From: Balneolaceae bacterium
GTDB taxonomy: Bacteria > Bacteroidota > Rhodothermia > Balneolales > Balneolaceae
DNA length: 64,000 nucleotides
Direction: 5' to 3'
Assembly: GCA_017643365.1 (NCBI GenBank)
Contig: JAEPNO010000005.1
Location: 124,001-188,000, forward strand
The notes below the pieces were generated by a model. The model worked only from the letters and a program-made list of their open reading frames with translations, did not search any database and was not told where the DNA came from. Shown piece after piece: positions 46,344 through 54,050 of this stretch (position 1 is its first letter; the number at the start of each line of letters is the position of its first letter). Both the position numbers and the translations under genes were made by a program.

Positions 46344-47642
46344 CTAAAAATTAAAGATGGCTCCGAAACCAATCACGTTTCTAAATTTAAAATTACTCTC
46401 GTTGTTCATGGTTGATGAAAGCCAAAATGGAATATCATATCGGACAAAAACGCCCCGATCTTTACCTAAATAATCAGGAATGTTGATCGAAAATTGAAAT
46501 CCAACACCGGCATCTGCCAACCATTGTTCTGATTCGAAGACACTTTCAACTTTAGATGGGTCCATAGCAGGGAAAAGCTCTCTATTTGGATCGTAGATCA
46601 CGCTGCTACCTTTTCCTCTACTAACATCAAAAAATGTATACGATCTGAACTCAATCAGGTCGCCAAGATATTTGATGCGTGTTAATTTATTATGAAGAGG
46701 GTTCGGAAACTCAATCTCTGCGTTAAAAGCAATTATCTGATAGTGTAAAGGAAATTCGAAAAATCCACCTTCCGTTTTCTCTACTTGTTCAAGCAAATCC
46801 GACATATACGATTGATAGCCTCGTAAATTTGCCCCTCCCTCAAAATGAATGAATCCGGCGTTAAGCCAAGGCTCTGAAATGGTGCCGTCTGCCCTAGAAA
46901 ATCCATACCACATCCAAGATTGAGGTGATCCGTTGGTTGCTAAATATTTGAACTCGGTATTGGCTAATTCTGAAGTGTATCCTGTGAAATTTCTTAATCG
47001 AAGCTTTACATCATCTGAAAATTTGATCACATAATTAAGTTCGAGACTCGCATTCGTAAAAGCGATAGTATTCGGCTCAACATTACGTTGAAGGGTGATA
47101 TCCGCAAAAAACTGACTGTTTTCAAACTTTTCGCTAATCAAAATGTTAGTTCCTATCATGGTTTTCCAACCCTGTTTCCACAAATAACGGTAAGGCTGAT
47201 AATCAACCTCAAAGTGCCCTTGTTTTGATGCAAATACCGAAGCTTCGATATAATCAAGTTCTTGAAAACCGCGCTGCCAGCGTTTGTTTAGTTGTATTCG
47301 ATGGAATGAATAGCCTGTTCGAATCGAAGATATTAACTGAACACTTCCCTCATTCATGTAGGAACTTATAGCCGGAATCGGATTCGTATAATCGAGATAG
47401 TAACTCACCGGAAGATCCGGGAATTTAGTACCGAGCCAGATTCCCGCATCAATTCGGTGCGGACCGTCTTTAAAGGTTCCTTGCATTTCGCCCAAAAACC
47501 GAGCGCCTAACCGAACGCCATCCACCGAGTTAAACCACGCATCCGGATAAATAGAAAGCTCATACGGCTGTGCTTTCGTAGTTGTGGATAATAAACCGGA
47601 AGAAATCAGAATGAGAAACGCTATTAAAGCTCTATGTGCCAC
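46344..47642 (-). CDS. Probable outer-membrane beta-barrel protein
   Basis: From a GTG at 47642 the protein is 432 residues with a signal peptide (ALIAFLILISSGLL, cleavage near TKAQ), repeated amphipathic strands with alternating aromatic residues, and a terminal phenylalanine (FGAIFNF) as in barrel proteins. The longer frame from 47747 would add 35 polar residues ahead of the signal peptide and lies inside the Nudix gene, so it is rejected; the GTG overlaps the Nudix stop by 19 bases. No specific family is recognised. Confidence 0.68.
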   Translation of the reverse strand: MAHRALIAFLILISSGLLSTTTKAQPYELSIYPDAWFNSVDGVRLGARFLGEMQGTFKDGPHRIDAGIWLGTKFPDLPVSYYLDYTNPIPAISSYMNEGSVQLISSIRTGYSFHRIQLNKRWQRGFQELDYIEASVFASKQGHFEVDYQPYRYLWKQGWKTMIGTNILISEKFENSQFFADITLQRNVEPNTIAFTNASLELNYVIKFSDDVKLRLRNFTGYTSELANTEFKYLATNGSPQSWMWYGFSRADGTISEPWLNAGFIHFEGGANLRGYQSYMSDLLEQVEKTEGGFFEFPLHYQIIAFNAEIEFPNPLHNKLTRIKYLGDLIEFRSYTFFDVSRGKGSSVIYDPNRELFPAMDPSKVESVFESEQWLADAGVGFQFSINIPDYLGKDRGVFVRYDIPFWLSSTMNNESNFKFRNVIGFGAIFNF

Positions 47643-48073
47643 TCGGGTAGAATTTGTTGGTTTCGTAACAACTGATCTGTTAGCCGAATCAATCGTTTTT
47701 GTTCCGGCCAGGCTATCATAGTATCGATTTCGGTGACCTTTACCCAACGGTATTCGGTGTGCTCATCGTCGAGGTTGATGGAGGCAGAATCGGGTATTTC
47801 GGCAGCAAAAGCAGGTATTTGATGAATTTGATCTAACGAAGCCTCGTAAAAGGTATTCACAGATGGAATAGTCCAAAAAACAGATGGAAAAACATCTAGC
47901 TCTTCTTTAAGCTCGCGAAGTGCTGCCTGCCAGTATGCTTCGTTAGCTTCCACTTTTCCACCAACCATGCGCCATTGATTAGCATAAATTTTCTTTTTGG
48001 CACGTAGTAACAGCAAAAACTCCGGAATTCCGGAGTTTAATCTATATATATAGACATCGATGAGTTTTTTCAT
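47624..48073 (-). CDS. Nudix hydrolase
   Basis: The 149-residue protein has a Nudix box GGKVEANEAYWQAALREL plus KEELDV, which fits GX5EX7REUXEE, with the last glycine replaced. Nudix enzymes hydrolyse nucleoside diphosphate-linked compounds; the substrate is unknown, and the layout is like NUDIX pyrophosphohydrolases of dATP type. It lies 17 bases after greA and its 3' end overlaps the start of the barrel gene. Confidence 0.87.
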   Translation of the reverse strand: MKKLIDVYIYRLNSGIPEFLLLLRAKKKIYANQWRMVGGKVEANEAYWQAALRELKEELDVFPSVFWTIPSVNTFYEASLDQIHQIPAFAAEIPDSASINLDDEHTEYRWVKVTEIDTMIAWPEQKRLIRLTDQLLRNQQILPEWHIEL

Positions 48074-48090
48074 CGCGAATGCATTACAAA

Positions 48091-48564
48091 TTATATTTCG
48101 ATCTTCTTGATCTCAAGCTCTAGGGTGCCGGCCGGAACGGTTACTTCTACCGATTCGCCAATTTCTTTACCAAGCAGCGCTTTACCAATCGGCGAATCCA
48201 CGCTGATTTTCCCAGCCTTAAAATCTGCTTCGTTTGCTGAAACTAAAGTGTACTGCATCTCTTTATTCATCTTTTTATTTAAGATGGTCACTTTCGTAAG
48301 CACTCTCACTTTCGATAAATCTAGATCTTTTGCATCAATGATGCGGGCATTCGCCAAGATGTCTTCTAATTTAGTTATGCGGTCTTCCATGTGACCTTGC
48401 GCCTCTTTAGCAGCATCGTATTCGGCATTTTCACTCAAATCCCCTTTTGCACGTGCTTCGGCAATATCGGCAGCCACTTCGCGTCGTCCCCTGGTTTTCA
48501 AATCTTTTAGCTCAGCATCAAGCTTATCATAACCTTCTTGCGACAAATATTGAACTTTACTCAT
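48091..48564 (-). CDS. greA: Transcription elongation factor GreA
   Basis: The 157-residue protein has the GreA N-terminal coiled coil (YLSQEGYDKLDAELKDLKTRGRREVAADIAEARAKGDLSENAEYDAAKE) shortened here to its core motif GDLSENAEYDAAKE at about residues 46-59, and a C-terminal FKBP-like domain. It rescues backtracked RNA polymerase by stimulating transcript cleavage. It begins after a terminator that isolates it from the MFS gene upstream. Confidence 0.95.
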   Translation of the reverse strand: MSKVQYLSQEGYDKLDAELKDLKTRGRREVAADIAEARAKGDLSENAEYDAAKEAQGHMEDRITKLEDILANARIIDAKDLDLSKVRVLTKVTILNKKMNKEMQYTLVSANEADFKAGKISVDSPIGKALLGKEIGESVEVTVPAGTLELEIKKIEI

Positions 48565-48589
48565 ACTCTTTTTTTGATCTGTTGCTGAT

Positions 48590-48628
48590 ATAAATAAAAA
48601 GAAGCATGCCGACGCCGGAATGCTTCTT
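48590..48628 (-). terminator. Rho-independent terminator after the MFS gene
   Basis: On the minus strand AAGAAGCAT (48628-48620) pairs with ATGCTTCTT (48607-48599), around a 12-base loop, and is followed by TTTTTATTT. It lies between the end of the MFS gene and the start of greA. Confidence 0.8.
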
Positions 48629-48690
48629 AAAATGTTGGCTAAAAATACAGCCTTTCACACTGTTTGTCTAATCTTTCTGGTGGAATAGAT

Positions 48691-49922
48691 TTAATTAGCC
48701 GTTTGGACTTTCCATTTTCGCATCACTAAGTATGCACCCACTAATGAAATGGCACATAAAAGAGAACCTGCAACGAACGCAGCACCCGGAAGCACAAATG
48801 GTGCTTGATCGGAAGTAAAATATCCAAATAAGCCGGTCATCATAGGTGGACCAATAATCGCTGTTAAGCTGATCAAACTGGTGAGTGCGCCCTGTAATTC
48901 GCCTTGTTGATTGTTCTCAACGCGTTTGAGATGATACCTTGCAAAGCAGGTCCTGCAAATCCGCCTAGAGCAAATGGAGCAATCATCACCAAAATCACCC
49001 AACCGCTGGGAGCAAACGCAAAGCCTAGAAATCCAACCATGTAGAAAATCAAACCGATATACACCGATTTCTGTTCGCCCCATCTTGGAATAACCACTCT
49101 TGTTAATCCACCTTGGACTATGGCCACGCAGATCCCAACAATGCCCAACGAAAAGCCAACCATAGCTTCGTTCCAATCAAATCGGAACATGGTGAAGTAC
49201 GTCCATGTACTTTGGGTGGCGTGATGCGAGAGATACAAAATGAAATAGATGACTACCAATCCCGAAATTGCTGGAAACTTCTTCACTTGAAGTAACGATC
49301 CTAGCGGGTTCGCTCGCTTCCAATTAAATGGCCGTCGGTTTTCTTCGGATAATGATTCCGGTAAAATGAAATATCCGTACGCACAGTTGATAAAAGCTAA
49401 GGCTGCGGAAGCAAAAAATGGAATTCTTGCGCCGTATTCACCCAACAACCCACCAATTACCGGACCTAAAATAAATCCCATCCCAAAAGCCGCGCCGATT
49501 AACCCAAAATTTTGGGCTCGTTTTTCAGGCTCGCTGATGTCGGCAATGTACGCTGTTGCTGTTGTGTGAGATGCTCCAAAAATTCCGGCTACAATTCGTG
49601 CACCGAACAACCAGTAAATAGTTGGTGCAAAGCCTGTAATGATATAATCAATACCAAAGCCGGCTAAGGATAGTAAAAGTACCGGACGTCGACCAAACCG
49701 ATCGCTTAAACCGCCCATGATTGGCGCGCAAAGAAATTGCATCCCTGCATACACAAACATGAGCCAACCGCCATAAATAGCAGCTTTTCCGAGTCCTTCG
49801 CCTGTTAATTCCATGATAAGTGCTGGAATTACAGGTATAATGATTCCCAGCCCGATGGTATAGAGTACCACGGTGATGAATATAAAAGTAAGGGCTGCTT
49901 TTCTGGGTTCTTTCTTGCTTAT
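48691..49922 (-). pseudogene. TetA-like MFS transporter, frameshifted
   Basis: The sequence encodes a full-length MFS drug-transporter-type protein split over two frames. Frame one runs from about 49922 with SKKEPRKAALTFIFI, GLSDRFGRRPVLL and the following helices to LQGIISN, then meets a stop. Frame two resumes at VENNQQGELQGALTSL and continues to a normal C-terminus. One missing base near 48923-48925 (AACGCGTT on the minus strand, where AACCGCGTT would restore the frame) joins them into about 410 residues. The expected ATG is ATA at 49922-49920; the first usable start would be GTG at 49871. Real decay or sequence error cannot be separated here. Confidence 0.85.
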
Positions 49923-49993
49923 CGTTTAAAAATAAGCACCAATGATAGGGTTATTTTGCATGGAATGATTGCCTAAATTCAGCCAAAAACTCG

Positions 49994-50542
49994 ATGGTTA
50001 GAAAATTATCCACCAAAGAAATTCTACAAGAAAATCTATCGCAAACACCGCCGAAAGGAATGGAGCATGTAAAAGTGGTGCTGCATAACATCCGAAGTAT
50101 GCACAACGTGGGTTCTGTCTTTCGATCCGGTGATGCTTTCGGAATCTCAGAGATCATACTTTCTGGCTATTCCCCCACTCCACCTCGAGATGAAATCACC
50201 AAGACGGCGATTGGCGCCGAAGAGTTTGTGGATTGGCGGTTTGTTGAGGATATCCTAGCTAAGCTTTTAAGGCTTAAATCGGATGGCTATACGATTATTG
50301 GCCTTGAACAAACCGATTCCAGCGTATCTTTGTTGGATGTGCAATTCCAAACGGATCAGAAAATATGTATCGTAATGGGAAACGAAGTATCAGGAATTGA
50401 TGCTGATCTTTTGCCTTTAATAGATACTTTTGTTGTTATCCCACAATTCGGACAAAAACACTCGCTAAACGTTTCTGTTGCGACCGGGGTTACCTTTTAT
50501 GCAATTCTTGATAAATACTATAAGGCGGGCTCTGAGTCCTAA
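49994..50542 (+). CDS. TrmH/SpoU family RNA 2'-O-methyltransferase
   Basis: The 182-residue SPOUT-fold protein has the three family motifs: LHNIRSMHNVGSVFRSGDA, IVMGNEVSGID, and VVIPQFGQKHSLNVSVATGV. It transfers a methyl group from SAM to a ribose in tRNA or rRNA; the target is not clear, and short members often act on tRNA. It is followed after 20 bases by the MscS gene. Confidence 0.9.
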   Translation: MVRKLSTKEILQENLSQTPPKGMEHVKVVLHNIRSMHNVGSVFRSGDAFGISEIILSGYSPTPPRDEITKTAIGAEEFVDWRFVEDILAKLLRLKSDGYTIIGLEQTDSSVSLLDVQFQTDQKICIVMGNEVSGIDADLLPLIDTFVVIPQFGQKHSLNVSVATGVTFYAILDKYYKAGSES

Positions 50543-50562
50543 TTTCAATATAACTTCTCTTT

Positions 50563-51429
50563 ATGAACGACTTTATTACCTCACTCTTCGACAAATTACA
50601 AGCTATTTTTGACCCTGAAACAATTGGTGCCTGGCTTGCCGAAGGTATTGTTAATTTATTGATAGCGATCAGTGTTTACGCCATTTTTTATCTGGTTTGG
50701 AGGATTGTACAATTTGCATCGAAATCTATTTTCTCGAGATCTAAACTGGATCAAACGAGTAGTATTTTTATTAGCTCTATTATCAAGTACACGATTCTTA
50801 TTTTTGGAGCAGTAACTGCCCTGGATTCAGTAGGAATTAAGACGTCAGCCATTCTTACTTCACTGGGTATCGTAGGTTTAACCATTGGTTTCGCCGCACG
50901 CGATTCACTTTCCAATATCATCTCCGGAATCATCATTTTTCTTGATCGTCCTTTTGTAATTGGTGATTTGGTTGAGGTTGATGGGAACTACGGTAAAGTT
51001 GATCGTATCACATTAAGAAGTACCCGAATTGTTACGGTAGATGGCAAAATGTTGGCCGTGCCGAATGTTGATGTGATCAATAAAACAGTGAGTTCTTACA
51101 CCAATTTCCCGCACCTTCGATTGGATGTTCAAGTTACTGTAGCTGTCACAGAAGATATCGACAAAGCGCGTTCTATCTTGCTTTCTTTGGTTCAGGACGA
51201 GTCGATATATATGACCGAACCGGCTCCCACGGTAGTTGTTAGAGCATTAAACGATTACAACGTACTTCTGGAAGTTCGAGCGTGGATTCACAACGAAAGA
51301 GACCATGTTGCTTTACGATTCAATTTGCGTGAAAAGATTTTCAAAGCCTTTAACGAGCATAAAGTGGCTATGCCTTTTGAAACATTCGCTATTGAACCAT
51401 TAAAGATTTCGATGGAGTCTGCCAACTAG
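50563..51429 (+). CDS. MscS family mechanosensitive channel
   Basis: The 288-residue protein has three N-terminal transmembrane helices; TM3 and the gate read GLTIGFAARDSLSNIISG, the hallmark of MscS pore helices, followed by LDRPFVIGDLV, then the cytoplasmic beta-domain (RITLRSTRIVTVDGK, VPNVDVINKTV). It releases osmolytes under membrane tension. A short form close to E. coli MscS length. Confidence 0.95.
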   Translation: MNDFITSLFDKLQAIFDPETIGAWLAEGIVNLLIAISVYAIFYLVWRIVQFASKSIFSRSKLDQTSSIFISSIIKYTILIFGAVTALDSVGIKTSAILTSLGIVGLTIGFAARDSLSNIISGIIIFLDRPFVIGDLVEVDGNYGKVDRITLRSTRIVTVDGKMLAVPNVDVINKTVSSYTNFPHLRLDVQVTVAVTEDIDKARSILLSLVQDESIYMTEPAPTVVVRALNDYNVLLEVRAWIHNERDHVALRFNLREKIFKAFNEHKVAMPFETFAIEPLKISMESAN

Positions 51430-51504
51430 TACAAAAATTGATGATTAGATAGAATCCGTAAATGTTCGACTTCTGTGGTTCATCAACCTCATAAAATTTT
51501 CTCC

Positions 51505-51534
51505 TTGCCAAATCTTTAAAACCGCTTATTTTTA
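51505..51534 (+). promoter_or_regulatory. Putative promoter of the AbgT-family gene
   Basis: TTG at 51505-51507, 19 bases, then TATTTTTA at 51527-51534, one mismatch from TAnnTTTG. It is 30 bases before the ATG. Confidence 0.45.
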
Positions 51535-51564
51535 GCCGAAATTCTAACCAATCAAAAATCATAG

Positions 51565-53121
51565 ATGAGTACGGAAGCAGCCAAGCCCACACTATTCAAT
51601 CGTTTTTTAAATGCAATCGAAAAAAGTGGGAATAAGCTTCCCGATCCGGCCATTCTCTTTTTGTATTTGATGCTGTTCGTATGGGTGCTTTCTGCACTTT
51701 TAGCACCCATAGATTTTGGCGAAGTGCACCCTCTCACCGGTGCCGAACTTCGTGTAAACAGTTTGCTAACCGGATCTGCTCTAGCCAATTTTCTGGCAAC
51801 TATGGTCACAACTTTTACGGGATTTGCACCATTAGGAATCGTATTGGTTGCTATGCTCGGTGTTGGTGTTGCTGAAAACTCCGGTTGGATTGATGCGGGC
51901 TTGAAAAAGCTCCTCAATGTAACCCCAAAAATGTTACTCACGCCGATGTTAATTTTCATCGCGATTGTCAGCCATACCGCTGCTGATGCAGGTTACATTC
52001 TTGTTATTCCTTTAGGCGGAGTGATATTCTACGCTGCCGGCCGACATCCACTTGCCGGAATTGCCGCTGCTTTTGCTGGTGTATCGGGTGGATTTTCAGC
52101 CAATTTCATTCCCTCAGCCATCGATCCACTCATCATGAGTTTTACGCTTGAAGCCGCAAGGATTTTGGACCCTGAAATCGCTCTTAATCCTCTTAACAAT
52201 ATCTACTTTACAGGAATCTCTTCCATTTTGATTGTATTAGTTGGATGGTTTGTAACCGATAAAATTGTCGAACCACGTCTTGCAAAAACAGTTGTTGATG
52301 GCGACGAAGAAGCGATGCCTCAAATGGAAGATGTATCCGACAAAGAAAGTCGTGCTTTCTGGATGGGATTTGGTGCAATGATTCTTGGAATCGTTGGATT
52401 GATTGCTTGGGCTATCCCGGCCGATTCTGCTCTTCGCGGACCAGATATGGTTGATCCGAATGTGATGTCGCTTACCTCTTTCAACGCACCACTGATGCAA
52501 GCCATCGTGCCGCTTATTTTCATTTTCTTGTTGATTCCCGGCGTGGTTTACGGCGTTGTATCTGGCAAGTACTCCAGCTCGAAAGATATGATCGATAACA
52601 TGTCGAAGTCGATGCAAAGCATGGGTTACTACATTGTAATGGCTTTTTTCTGTGCGCTTTTTATCGATGCATTTGCCACATCAAACATCGGACTATTGGT
52701 GGCTCTTAAAGGTGCTCAATTCCTTCAATCGCTTGCGCTACCGGGACAAATAACCATCGTTGGAATTATCATTTTGAGTGCTTCGGTTAATTTATTGGTT
52801 GGTTCAGCATCGGCTAAATGGGCGCTTATTGCTCCGATTTTCGTCCCGATGCTCATGCAATTGGGAATCTCTCCTGATTTAACTCAAGCCGCTTATCGTG
52901 TGGGTGATTCCGTTTCGAATATCATTACTCCACTGTTGCCTTACTTCCCATTAGTAGTTGTATTCTGCCAGCGATACGTTAAAAACACCGGTATCGGAAC
53001 CCTCATTTCGATGATGATTCCATACTCCATTATTTTCGGAATCGCATGGACCATATTCTTGCTTGTATATTGGTGGATAGGAATTCCGCTTAGCTTCGAA
53101 GCGAGCTACGTATATCCGTAA
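51565..53121 (+). CDS. AbgT family transporter
   Basis: The 518-residue protein has about twelve transmembrane helices and the AbgT signatures: NRFLNAIEKSGNKLPDPAILF at the N-terminus, GVGVAENSGWIDAGLKKL, GVSGGFSANFIPSAIDPL, and SASAKWALIAPIFVPMLMQLG followed by GDSVSNIITPLLPYFPL. Family members move p-aminobenzoyl-glutamate or export sulfonamide-type drugs; the substrate here is unknown. It has a promoter of its own and a downstream repeat. Confidence 0.94.
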   Translation: MSTEAAKPTLFNRFLNAIEKSGNKLPDPAILFLYLMLFVWVLSALLAPIDFGEVHPLTGAELRVNSLLTGSALANFLATMVTTFTGFAPLGIVLVAMLGVGVAENSGWIDAGLKKLLNVTPKMLLTPMLIFIAIVSHTAADAGYILVIPLGGVIFYAAGRHPLAGIAAAFAGVSGGFSANFIPSAIDPLIMSFTLEAARILDPEIALNPLNNIYFTGISSILIVLVGWFVTDKIVEPRLAKTVVDGDEEAMPQMEDVSDKESRAFWMGFGAMILGIVGLIAWAIPADSALRGPDMVDPNVMSLTSFNAPLMQAIVPLIFIFLLIPGVVYGVVSGKYSSSKDMIDNMSKSMQSMGYYIVMAFFCALFIDAFATSNIGLLVALKGAQFLQSLALPGQITIVGIIILSASVNLLVGSASAKWALIAPIFVPMLMQLGISPDLTQAAYRVGDSVSNIITPLLPYFPLVVVFCQRYVKNTGIGTLISMMIPYSIIFGIAWTIFLLVYWWIGIPLSFEASYVYP

Positions 53122-53172
53122 TGACGAACGACCAATGAGCAAAGACGAACGTTGATCTCTTTACTTTTCATT

Positions 53173-53197
53173 TGCAAGCAAAGCGAAGCAATCTCAG
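53173..53197. repeat. Half-copy of the dispersed hairpin repeat
   Basis: TGCAAGCAAAGCGAAGCAATCTCAG resembles the outer part of the element at 38874-38943 (GCGAGG...GAAGCAATCTCAG) but lacks the second arm. It lies 10 bases from the toxin gene stop. Confidence 0.5.
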
Positions 53198-53207
53198 TAT
53201 CGAAAAA

Positions 53208-53621
53208 TCAATCGTAAATGCTCTTCACGTAGCTAGAAAGCTTGGTCGTTGACAATCCCCGAACCAAGCGTTCGTCGGCTGAGTATAATATTGATTCTGT
53301 TAATGCTGCAGTTGATACATAAAGTGCATCACAATATGAAACTGGTAGTTGAGTGGCTATTTCGAATGCCTCACCAGAAATTAATTCATGAGGAATTAAT
53401 TCATACTCGCGTTCTTTTAACTCTTCAACCTTTAGGAGTGCAGACTTATAATCAATTTCTCGTTTTCGATATTTCTTTGTAATGATCGAAATCATTTCTA
53501 TTGGAAATATCATCGGTTGATATAGATACTTAATACTGTGAATTAATTCTTGAACGATCTCTGTGCCTTCTTCATAGAAAAGCACTTTTGCTATTACCGA
53601 AGCATCTAAAACAGCTTTCAT
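53208..53621 (-). CDS. vapC: PIN-domain toxin (VapC-like)
   Basis: The 137-residue protein has the PIN-fold acidic residues: Asp6 in VLDAS, Glu in the middle region (SGEAFEIA), Asp in SYCDALYVSTAA, and Asp in YSADERLV. VapC toxins are ribonucleases that cleave tRNA or rRNA. The start overlaps the antitoxin stop by four bases, the standard arrangement. Confidence 0.9.
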   Translation of the reverse strand: MKAVLDASVIAKVLFYEEGTEIVQELIHSIKYLYQPMIFPIEMISIITKKYRKREIDYKSALLKVEELKEREYELIPHELISGEAFEIATQLPVSYCDALYVSTAALTESILYSADERLVRGLSTTKLSSYVKSIYD

Positions 53622-53857
53622 CGACTGTCTCTTAGTTCACGAATATAATCAACACTATCAGAATGTTTAACGCCGGTTGCTTTGTATTCTGCAATAGTTT
53701 CTTTAACTAAATTCTTGAACTTTGTTAAATCGTGACCTGCATGTTTATCAATCATTTCATGCAATTCTGCTTGCAACGAACGATTGTTTTCTGCTGCTTT
53801 CGACTTAAGCTTTTTGAGAGTTTCTTCGTCGATATTTCGAATGAGTATATCAGGCAT
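53618..53857 (-). CDS. vapB: VapB/FitA-like antitoxin
   Basis: The 79-residue protein has the ribbon-helix-helix start MPDILIRNIDEETLKKLKSKAAENNRSL shown here in part as ILIRNID and NNRSLQAELHE, typical of FitA-like antitoxins that bind DNA as dimers and block the toxin with the C-terminal tail. The double palindrome just upstream fits its own autoregulation. Confidence 0.88.
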   Translation of the reverse strand: MPDILIRNIDEETLKKLKSKAAENNRSLQAELHEMIDKHAGHDLTKFKNLVKETIAEYKATGVKHSDSVDYIRELRDSR

Positions 53858-53873
53858 AAGATTTGGCTTTATT

Positions 53874-53892
53874 TGATATCATAATGATATCA
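53874..53892 (-). promoter_or_regulatory. Double-palindrome operator of the toxin-antitoxin operon
   Basis: Two copies of the perfect palindrome TGATATCA lie at 53874-53881 and 53885-53892, starting 11 bases apart, about one helical turn, on the same face. The arrangement is typical of two ribbon-helix-helix dimers binding side by side, and it begins 17 bases from the antitoxin ATG. Confidence 0.75.
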
Positions 53893-54050
53893 CATGCAAT
53901 CTAAAGTTTCCATTAGAATTCAATGTTCGATAAAAACTGATATTAACACAGTTGCCGAAGTTGGATCACCAAAAAAATCATTGCCTGATCACTCAACATT
54001 GACCCATCCTTTCATTATCTTCGCCCACCTGAACTATTCATAAAGCAGAC

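Noticed and set aside
53208-53857. Genomic island around the toxin-antitoxin pair
   Set aside because: No integrase, tRNA or direct-repeat boundary is visible; only a half repeat lies beside it.
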